The translations under genes and the position numbers were made by a program. Of a stretch of 51,184 nucleotides of DNA, positions 44,854-51,184 are shown in pieces. This DNA is from Methylobacterium sp. (GTDB taxonomy: Bacteria; Pseudomonadota; Alphaproteobacteria; Rhizobiales; Beijerinckiaceae), in contig NZ_JAIETD010000065.1 in NCBI RefSeq assembly GCF_019745455.1, positions 1-51,184 of the forward strand, in the 5' to 3' direction. The notes under the pieces were generated by a model, which was given only the letters and a program-made list of their open reading frames with translations, was not told the origin of the DNA and made no database searches. Positions within the stretch are counted from its first letter, which is position 1. Every line of letters starts with the position of its first letter.

Positions 44854-46068
44854 ATGATACGTCGCGCCAGCCTGTCCTGCGCCGCAGTTTTTACGGCGGC
44901 CCTCGCGATGACCGGCCCGGGACGTTCGGAGACATCACCTTGGGCCGACTGCCTTCGCGGGATCAGCGCCGACGCGGAGGCCCGCGGGGTACCGCAAGGG
45001 ATGGCGCACGGGCAGTTGCTTGGTGTGGCATCCAGCCCCGCTGTGCTTTCGGCGACCCAAAGCCAAGCCGAGTTTGCCAAGCCGATTTGGGCCTACCTCG
45101 ACGCCACGATCACCGAGGCAACCATCGCTGAAGGGCAACGCAAACTCGCGGAATGGGCCGACACCTTCGAGGCGATCGAGCGGCGCTTCGGCATCGACCG
45201 CTTCACTCTCGCGGCCTTCTGGGGCGTCGAATCGGGCTACGGAAAAGTGCTCGACGATGCCGCGATCGTGCGTCCGGTGGTACAGTCGCTGGCGACGCTG
45301 GCTTGCGGCGATCCTGGCCGGTCGAGCTACTGGCGCAACGAACTCATCGAGGCTCTTCGCATCCTCGCGCAGGGGGATGTGTCGCCCGAGCGGCTCACTG
45401 GATCCTGGGCCGGTGCGATGGGCCATACTCAGTTCATGCCGAGCGTCTACCGGACCTACGCCTTGGACTTCGATGGTGATGGACGGCGCGACCTCTGGTC
45501 GACGCCAGATTCCCTCGCCTCAACGGCGAACTACCTCGCCGCGATGGGCTGGCGTCGTGGCGAGCGCTGGGGCAACGAGGCCATCCTGGGGGAGAGCTTC
45601 GATTACGCCTTGGCTGACGAGACCACACTGCGCAGTCACGACGAGTGGCGTGGCCTTGGCGCGGGCGCCATTTCACCGTCCGATACGGAAGGCGCGGCGA
45701 CGGCGACCCTCGTCGTCCCTGCTGGTGCAGGTGGGCCGGCCTTCCTGCTGCGGCCGAACTTCTCGGTGATCCTGCGCTACAACACATCGCTGTCCTACGC
45801 GCTCACCGTCGCGCATCTGTCGGACCGCCTTCGCGGACAAGGGGCCTTCGCCCGCGACTGGCCACGTGGCGACCGGGCTCTTACCGACGCCGAGCGTCGC
45901 GACCTCCAAACCCGTCTTGGCGCACACGGCCATGCAGTCGGAGTCATCGACGGTCGGATCGGCCCGAAAACTCGTGCTGCAATCCGTGCCTATCAGGGCT
46001 CTGTCGGCCAAAGGCCGGACGGCTACGCTGATGTCGCGTTACTAGAGCGGCTGCGGGCCTCGCCATGA
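44854..46068 (+). CDS. MltB-like lytic murein transglycosylase with peptidoglycan-binding domain
   Basis: 404 residues from ATG 44854 (AAGGAG upstream). Signal peptide LSCAAVFTAALAMTGPGRSE, then an SLT2 domain. The catalytic Glu is at about residue 126 in LAAFWGVESGYGK, followed by ERLTGSWAGAMGHTQFMPSV, DFDGDGRRDLW and DSLASTANYLAAMGWRRGER. The last 70 residues form a PG_binding_1 domain (LQTRLGAHGHAVGVIDGRIG, TRAAIRAYQ). It cleaves glycan strands in the periplasm to 1,6-anhydromuropeptides. Monocistronic. Confidence 0.92.
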   Translation: MIRRASLSCAAVFTAALAMTGPGRSETSPWADCLRGISADAEARGVPQGMAHGQLLGVASSPAVLSATQSQAEFAKPIWAYLDATITEATIAEGQRKLAEWADTFEAIERRFGIDRFTLAAFWGVESGYGKVLDDAAIVRPVVQSLATLACGDPGRSSYWRNELIEALRILAQGDVSPERLTGSWAGAMGHTQFMPSVYRTYALDFDGDGRRDLWSTPDSLASTANYLAAMGWRRGERWGNEAILGESFDYALADETTLRSHDEWRGLGAGAISPSDTEGAATATLVVPAGAGGPAFLLRPNFSVILRYNTSLSYALTVAHLSDRLRGQGAFARDWPRGDRALTDAERRDLQTRLGAHGHAVGVIDGRIGPKTRAAIRAYQGSVGQRPDGYADVALLERLRASP

Positions 46069-46699
46069 CGCGTGTCGCCGAAGTTCTCTGAAAAGTCTTC
46101 AGCAGGCCGGGATCAGCATGTCGTCCATGGTCGACGCCAGAGAGGCTCCTTTGCGGCGACAGCGCACATCGACAGAGAAGCTGGGTCGCGACCAGCCTGT
46201 CCGCTTCCCGGGACGCAACCATCTTCCGCTCGCTGCACGAGGCGCAAGCTGGAAACGTCCGCCTCCCGGCAGTCTGAGGAAACACATACTTTTGAACTGG
46301 AGGGGATATTTACTGCGCAATTGCCTCCTAAAATTGCAGCAAAAATGTATTTTTACTTTCTGATGATCATTAATACTGCTTTCTCAGCATCCACTCACAC
46401 GAGACGAATCAAAGTCCCAGACAGCCGTTCAGGGACGCTCCGGGCCGCGATCTGGAGCTAGCTAAAACTGCATCGAAGATAGACATCCTGCCCGCGGAGT
46501 GAGCGGGAACCGCCGTGTTTCACGGCGTATTAGACACAGGCGGTTGCGCGCCGAGCACCCGAATGGCGCAACGCGGCTGAGACGATGACGGGCCGTGCTG
46601 CGCGCGAAGACGAGGGTTGCGACGCTGCATAGACATGCCTTTCAGCGGTCTCGTCTCGCGATCGCAAAATGACGTTCGTGCAGAAGGTGGCGAGCATCG
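46069..46699. other. 631-base intergenic region with an AT-rich island and two hairpins
   Basis: No credible gene. About 46280-46395 is much richer in A and T than the rest of the window (runs such as AAAAATGTATTTTTAC and TGATGATCATTAATA). Further right, CCCGC/GCGGG (46491-46507) and CGCCGTG-TTT-CACGGCG (46511-46527) form two adjacent hairpins before asnO. This is probably the promoter and leader of the asnO operon, possibly with attenuation. Confidence 0.45.
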
Positions 46700-48469
46700 A
46701 TGTGTGGAGTATGCGGCGAAATTAGCTTCGATGGGCCCGCCGATCCTGGCGCCGCCCAGGTCATGGCCGGCAAGCTCGATGACCGTGGCCCCGACGGAGC
46801 GGGCGTGTTCGCTCAAGGGCGCGTCGCCTTCGGCCACCGTCGGCTGAAGATCCTCGATCTGTCGGACGCCTCCCAGCAGCCGATGCTGGACCCGGAACTC
46901 GGTCTCGCCATCGTATTCAACGGCTGCATCTACAACTTCCGAGCCCTGCGGGAGGAGCTCACCGCCAAGGGCTACCGTTTCTTTTCCACCGGCGATACGG
47001 AGGTCATCCTCAAGGCCTATCACGCCTGGGGACCGCTTTGCGTCGAGCGCTTCTACGGGATGTTCGTCTTCGCGATCTGGGAACGCGACACGGGCCGCGT
47101 GGTCCTCGCGCGCGACCGGCTCGGCATCAAGCCGCTCTACTTTGCCGAGCCCCATGGCAAGTTCCGCTTCGCCTCGACGCTTCCGGCGCTGCTGGCTGGC
47201 GACGGCATCGACAAGACGATCGATCCCGTCGGCCTGCATAACTACATGAGCTTCCATGCGGTGGTGCCCGCGCCGCGCACGATCATCCGTGGGGTGCGCA
47301 AGCTCGCCCCGGCGACGATCCTGACCATCGAGCCCGACGGCGCGCGCAAGGAGACGCGCTACTGGAACGTCCAGATGGGCCCACGACCAGAGGATCGGAA
47401 CGTCACGGAGTCGGATTGGCGGCAGGCGGTGCTCGATACCCTGGCAACGGCGGTGGAGCGCCGCCAGGTCGCCGACGTGCCGACAGGAGTCCTTCTTTCA
47501 GGCGGCCTCGACAGCTCGCTCCTCGTCGCCCTGCTGGCCCGCAAGGGCCAGTCCGGGCTGAAGACCTTCTCGGTCGGCTTCGATGCGGTGAACGGGATCG
47601 AGGGCGACGAATTCAAGTATTCCGACATCATCGCCCGGGAATTCGCGACCGACCACCTGAAGATCGCCGTGGATGCTTCAAGGACACTGGAGGCGCTGCC
47701 CGCCACGATCGCGGCGATGGCCGAGCCGCAGATGAGCCACGACGCCGTCGGCTTCTTCCTCCTCTCCCAGGAGGTCTCGAAACACGTGAAGGTCGTCCAG
47801 AGCGGCCAGGGTGCGGACGAGGTCTTCGCCGGCTACCACTGGTACCCCAAGATGATGGGATCGACCGACCCCGTGGCGGATTACGCCCGCGTCTATTTCG
47901 ACCGCGACCACGCGGAGATGCAAGAAACGCTTCGCCCCGAGCTGATCGGGGCAAATTATAGCCGTGACTTCATCGCCGAGTTCTTCGCTCGGATGGGCGA
48001 CGCCGACCCCGTGGACAAGACCCTTCTCCTCGATACGCAGGTCATGCTGGTGGACGACCCCGTCAAGCGGGTCGACAACATGACGATGGCCTTCGGGCTC
48101 GAGGCGCGAGTGCCGTTCCTCGATCACGAGCTCGTCGAGCTCGCCGCGCGCATCCCGTCGGAGCTGAAGGTCCGCGACGGCGGCAAGTACATCCTCAAGG
48201 AGGCGGCCCGCAAAGTCGTGCCGCGGGAGGTGATCGACCGGCCGAAGGGCTATTTCCCGGTCCCGGCCCTCAAGCATATCCGCGGCCCCTATCTCGATTT
48301 CGTGCGTGGCGTGCTCGATGCGCCGGCGGCCCGGGATCGCGGCCTGTTCAACCGTGCCTATGTCGATCGCCTGCTGGCCGATCCGGACGGCACCCTGACG
48401 CCGAAAGGGCATTCCAAGCTCTGGCAGGTCGCCCTGCTCGAGTCCTGGCTGCAATCCCATGGAATATGA
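46700..48469 (+). CDS. asnO: AsnO-type glutamine-dependent amidotransferase (asparagine synthetase family)
   Basis: 589 residues. The N-terminal glutaminase domain has the nucleophile Cys2 (MCGVCGEISFDG), RGPDGAGV, FNGCIYNFRALREEL and GDTEVILKAYHAWG. The C-terminal synthetase domain has the pyrophosphate loop SGGLDSS at residues 267-273. The sequence is closest in my memory to the N-acetylglutaminylglutamine amidotransferases (AsnO of Sinorhizobium), which make the osmolyte NAGGN, rather than to AsnB. The usual partner Ngg is not next to it; instead a YbdK-type ligase overlaps its 3' end by 11 bases. It likely amidates a carboxylate made by its neighbours. Confidence 0.85.
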   Translation: MCGVCGEISFDGPADPGAAQVMAGKLDDRGPDGAGVFAQGRVAFGHRRLKILDLSDASQQPMLDPELGLAIVFNGCIYNFRALREELTAKGYRFFSTGDTEVILKAYHAWGPLCVERFYGMFVFAIWERDTGRVVLARDRLGIKPLYFAEPHGKFRFASTLPALLAGDGIDKTIDPVGLHNYMSFHAVVPAPRTIIRGVRKLAPATILTIEPDGARKETRYWNVQMGPRPEDRNVTESDWRQAVLDTLATAVERRQVADVPTGVLLSGGLDSSLLVALLARKGQSGLKTFSVGFDAVNGIEGDEFKYSDIIAREFATDHLKIAVDASRTLEALPATIAAMAEPQMSHDAVGFFLLSQEVSKHVKVVQSGQGADEVFAGYHWYPKMMGSTDPVADYARVYFDRDHAEMQETLRPELIGANYSRDFIAEFFARMGDADPVDKTLLLDTQVMLVDDPVKRVDNMTMAFGLEARVPFLDHELVELAARIPSELKVRDGGKYILKEAARKVVPREVIDRPKGYFPVPALKHIRGPYLDFVRGVLDAPAARDRGLFNRAYVDRLLADPDGTLTPKGHSKLWQVALLESWLQSHGI

Positions 48470-49667
48470 CCCGGATATCGTGAAGGGCGTCGGCCCTCAC
48501 CAATGGCTTTTCGAGCGGTTGCTCGCCGGCCTCGCCGCCTCGGAAAAGCGCGCCAAGGGAGCCTATTCGATCGGAATCGAGGAAGAGTATTTCCTTTCCA
48601 ACAGCCGAACGAAGCTTGCCGCCGTGACGACGCCCGACGTGCTCTTTGCCAACGCGAAGGCTGCCACCGAGGGCCGGGTCGACCGGGAATTCCTCCAGGC
48701 TCAGGTCGAAGCGGCGACGCCGCCCTATGCCTCGATGCGCGAGGCACGCGCCGAGCTGCAATATATCCGCCGCACCCTGGCGACGCTCGCCTCCGAGCAC
48801 GACCTCTCGGTTCTGGCCTGTGGCACCCATCCGACGGCCAGATGGCAGGATGCGGCCCAGAGCGAGCACGAGCGCTACAGCCGGATCATGGACGATCTCC
48901 AGATGATCGGGACGCGTAACATGCTGTGCGGCATGCACGTCCATGTCGAACTCCCGGATCCCGACCGGCGCGTCGAGGTGATGTGCCGGATGATTCCCTA
49001 CCTGCCGCTGTTCCTGGCGCTCTCGACGTCGTCGCCGTTCTGGCAGGGGCGCGCGACCGGGTTGCGCGGCTATCGGCTTGCCGCCTACGACGAGTTGCCG
49101 CGCACGGGCATTCCAGAACTCTTCTCCACGTCCGAGGCGTTCGACGCGTACGTGGCCGCGCTGGTCGCGTCGGGCGTGATGAGGGATTCGAGTTACATCT
49201 GGTGGATGATCCGGCCCTCGGTCAAATATCCCACCCTGGAATTGAGGGCGCCGGATTGCTGCACGCGCCTCGACGATACGATCGCGATCGCGGCGCTCTT
49301 CCGCGTGCTCGCCAGGCATCTCGACCAGAACCCTCGGGGCAATCAGGAACTGGATGCAGTCTCGCGCGCTATCGCCCAGGAGAACAAGTGGCGCGCGCAG
49401 CGCTACGGCGTCGGGGGTACGTTCGTCGGTCGAGAGGGTGCGATTCCGGTAGGGGAGTTTCTCGAGCAGGTCCTCGCAATGACGGCGGAGGATGCCGAAG
49501 CCCTCGGCTGCGTTGCCGATGTTGCACATTGCCGGACGATCGCCGCCAATGGGACGTCGGCGGACGCACAGCTCGCAGTCTTCGAGGCGAAGGAGGCGGA
49601 GGCCGGCACCGACGCGGCGCTACTCGCAGTCTCCGACTGGATCGCCGAGAACACTATCGCCACATGA
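48459..49667 (+). CDS. YbdK-type carboxylate-amine ligase (GCS2 family)
   Basis: 402 residues starting inside the end of asnO. Glutamate-cysteine-ligase-2 features: the metal-binding YSIGIEEEYFLSNSRTKLA near residue 40, QAQVEAATPPYASMREAR, GTHPTARW, NMLCGMHVHVELPD with its His pair, and LELRAPDCCTRLDD. Family members form a peptide-like bond between the gamma-carboxyl of glutamate (or another acid) and an amine using ATP; E. coli YbdK does this weakly with cysteine. The context suggests it makes the substrate of the amidotransferase encoded just before it. Confidence 0.88.
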   Translation: MEYDPDIVKGVGPHQWLFERLLAGLAASEKRAKGAYSIGIEEEYFLSNSRTKLAAVTTPDVLFANAKAATEGRVDREFLQAQVEAATPPYASMREARAELQYIRRTLATLASEHDLSVLACGTHPTARWQDAAQSEHERYSRIMDDLQMIGTRNMLCGMHVHVELPDPDRRVEVMCRMIPYLPLFLALSTSSPFWQGRATGLRGYRLAAYDELPRTGIPELFSTSEAFDAYVAALVASGVMRDSSYIWWMIRPSVKYPTLELRAPDCCTRLDDTIAIAALFRVLARHLDQNPRGNQELDAVSRAIAQENKWRAQRYGVGGTFVGREGAIPVGEFLEQVLAMTAEDAEALGCVADVAHCRTIAANGTSADAQLAVFEAKEAEAGTDAALLAVSDWIAENTIAT

Positions 49668-49775
49668 GCGCGCCGTGCCGTCGGCGCCCCTTTCAAGGTG
49701 TCGCGTCCTCTCCCAATCTCGCCTTGCGGTCCTCGCGATGGCACTCGGCTCCGAAGAACGTTGAAGAGGTCGTTC

Positions 49776-50609
49776 ATGTGCCGTTGGATCGCGTATCGTG
49801 GCTACACGACCGCGCTGGAACATTACGTCACCGAACCCGCCCACTCCCTCGTCTCGCAGAGCATCAACGCCCTGGAATCCACCGCCGGCACGAATGGCGA
49901 CGGCTTCGGCCTTGGTTGGTACGGTGATCATCCCGAACCGGGGCTCTACCGCGAGATCCGGCCGGCCTGGTCGGACGAGAACCTTCGCTATCTCTGCCGG
50001 CACCTGCTCTCGCACCTGTTCTTTGCCCATGTGCGCGCAGCGACCGGCACCCCGGTCACCCGACAGAACTGTCATCCATTCGCCTGCGGGACGTGGCTGT
50101 TCATGCACAACGGCTACATCGGCGATTGGAGTCGCCTGCGCAGACAGGTCGAAGCGTTGATCCCGAACGAGCTCTATCCCTCGCGCGCGGGAACGACGGA
50201 TTCGGAAGCCATTTTCCTCGCCATCCTCGGGGCCGGCCTTGTCGGGTCTGGTCCTCGACGGGACCCGGTCGCCGCGACGGTCAACACCCTGGCGGCGCTG
50301 ATAGACCTCGTCGGCGGCACCGACGGCGGTCATCCGTTCCGGTTCACGGCGGCTTTGGCCGATGGCCGGGACCTGTACGCCTTCCGCTACGCTGCCAACG
50401 ATGCTGCCAACAGCATGTATTACCGGACCTCGGAGGAGGAGGTCGTCGTGGTCTCCGAGCCGTTGGACCGGGAGCATGCGAATTGGATCGCCGTTCCCGA
50501 CAACAGCGTCGTGATCGCGCGCAAGGACCAGAAGGTCGAGGTCGCTCCCCTGGATGAGTTCATCGCGGAATGCCGTGCGCGCGGTCCGGACACGCAGCCT
50601 CAGCCCTGA
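49776..50609 (+). CDS. class II glutamine amidotransferase (YafJ/EgtC-like)
   Basis: 277 residues from ATG 49776, chosen because the next codon is the N-terminal nucleophile Cys (MCRWIAYRG). Ntn-amidotransferase landmarks: NGDGFGLGWYGD near residue 46, FFAHVRAATGTPVTRQNCHP, WLFMHNGYIGDW and TDSEAIFLAIL. There is no synthase domain. EgtC-type members hydrolyse gamma-glutamyl amide bonds, so here it could remove a gamma-glutamyl group from an intermediate made by the YbdK-type ligase. It begins 108 bases after that gene on the same strand. Confidence 0.85.
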   Translation: MCRWIAYRGYTTALEHYVTEPAHSLVSQSINALESTAGTNGDGFGLGWYGDHPEPGLYREIRPAWSDENLRYLCRHLLSHLFFAHVRAATGTPVTRQNCHPFACGTWLFMHNGYIGDWSRLRRQVEALIPNELYPSRAGTTDSEAIFLAILGAGLVGSGPRRDPVAATVNTLAALIDLVGGTDGGHPFRFTAALADGRDLYAFRYAANDAANSMYYRTSEEEVVVVSEPLDREHANWIAVPDNSVVIARKDQKVEVAPLDEFIAECRARGPDTQPQP

Positions 50610-50697
50610 GTGGATGCCGCTGTAGGTTTGGCTGACTATCGGGGGTCCCGAGTCGTTCGAAATCACGGAAGGGCCAGAGATTTGAGCGCTGCCGGTC

Positions 50698-51184
50698 TCA
50701 GGAGGGAGAACTTCCTGCCAAGGCGGCACCCTGGATCTCATTGGCCTTCGACGCACCGGCGGTCGTCCTTTCAACCGAGTGCCGTGGCACTGCCGCGTCG
50801 ATCCGTCGGAACGTCGCGAGAGCCTGCCCGACGATCTGGTCCATGTTGTAGTAGCGATAGGTTGCGAGGCGGCCCACGAACCACACGTCGGGCACCGCCG
50901 AGGCACGTTGTTCGTAGCGCTTGAACAGTTCCTGATGCTCAGGACAGGGGATCGGATAATAGGGGTCGCCTTCGCTCGCCGGATACTCATAGGTGAGCGC
51001 CGTCCTATCGTGCACCTGCCCCGTCAGGTGCTTGTACTCTGTGACGCGAGTATATTCCTCCGTCTGCGGATAGTTGATGACCGCAACGGGTTGGTGCCAT
51101 TCCTCATTGCGCGTGACGTGCTCGAAGCGAAGGCTTCGATATGGAAGCGGGCCGTAGCAATGATCGAAATACGCATCGATTGGC
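50698..51184 (-). CDS. glf: UDP-galactopyranose mutase (N-terminal part beyond window)
   Basis: About 161 C-terminal residues, open to the right edge. The translated strand reads IDAYFDHCYGPLPYRSLRFE, then QPVAVINYPQTEEYTRVTEY, KHLTGQ, TYEYPASEGDPYYPIP, and FVGRLATYRYYNMDQIVGQA before a polar tail. These are the highly conserved C-terminal motifs of Glf, the flavoenzyme that interconverts UDP-galactopyranose and UDP-galactofuranose. It implies galactofuranose in a surface polysaccharide. It converges with the amidotransferase operon, leaving an 88-base gap without a clear terminator. Confidence 0.93.
   Translation of the reverse strand, partial: PIDAYFDHCYGPLPYRSLRFEHVTRNEEWHQPVAVINYPQTEEYTRVTEYKHLTGQVHDRTALTYEYPASEGDPYYPIPCPEHQELFKRYEQRASAVPDVWFVGRLATYRYYNMDQIVGQALATFRRIDAAVPRHSVERTTAGASKANEIQGAALAGSSPS

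Noticed and set aside
46072..46461. 129-codon frame between the transglycosylase and asnO
   Set aside because: No ribosome site, no recognisable domain, and it crosses the AT-rich island with changing composition.

Overview
The window is high-GC DNA with dense, short-spaced genes and looks chromosomal. The gene families (HWE-type histidine kinase, COG4111-type NAD regulator beside nadABC, Urt/Fmd transporter with formamidase, OpgC, PaoABC-like aldehyde oxidase, several YkuD proteins) and a palindromic extragenic repeat with CTCATCCTGAG/CTCAGGATGAG arms point to an alphaproteobacterium of the Hyphomicrobiales, most likely Methylobacterium or a close relative. This assignment is inference from gene content. 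I saw no rRNA, tRNA, CRISPR array, phage or intact insertion sequence.

Layout. 1-1.9 kb (minus): an SGNH-fold protein cut by the window edge and an OpgC-like membrane acyltransferase. 2.2-4.1 kb (plus): a short-chain dehydrogenase and an alpha/beta hydrolase. 4.3-6.9 kb (plus): a KaiC-like double ATPase overlapping an HWE histidine kinase. 6.9-9.1 kb (minus): an XRE-cupin regulator, thiD and thiE. 9.3-9.9 kb: a maltose-type O-acetyltransferase. 9.9-14.8 kb (plus): the NAD regulator and nadA-nadB-nadC, with two matching palindromic operators flanking a putative promoter before nadA. 15-15.6 kb: an L,D-transpeptidase.

16.1-20.6 kb holds an ECF sigma factor, its anti-sigma factor, an exported subtilisin-like protease, a small exported protein and a divergent His-rich exported protein. 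I found the same bipartite promoter, GTGAACCG-N12-(G/C)CGCGACCAA, before the sigma gene, the small exported protein and the His-rich protein. This defines a compact, probably autoregulated ECF regulon and is the strongest new observation here. 20.7-25.1 kb: an MFS transporter, a Tat-type lipoprotein of the L,D-transpeptidase fold whose catalytic His appears replaced by Tyr, and a large exported hydrolase.

25.3-29.1 kb (plus): paoABC, a molybdenum aldehyde oxidoreductase. 29.2-42.7 kb (minus): twelve co-directional genes, urtABCDE (urea/short-chain-amide ABC importer), an acetamidase/formamidase, a five-gene Dpp/Gsi-type peptide importer and a gamma-glutamyltransferase. Read together they look like a nitrogen-scavenging block that imports small amides and gamma-glutamyl compounds and releases ammonia or amino acids. 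An orphan transposase-like HTH protein and a NodB-fold deacetylase/amidase lie just beyond it.

44.9-46.1 kb: an MltB-like lytic transglycosylase. 46.7-50.6 kb (plus): an AsnO-type amidotransferase, a YbdK-type carboxylate-amine ligase overlapping it, and a class II glutamine amidotransferase. Together these form a candidate pathway to an amidated gamma-glutamyl-type small molecule. The window ends inside a UDP-galactopyranose mutase gene on the minus strand.
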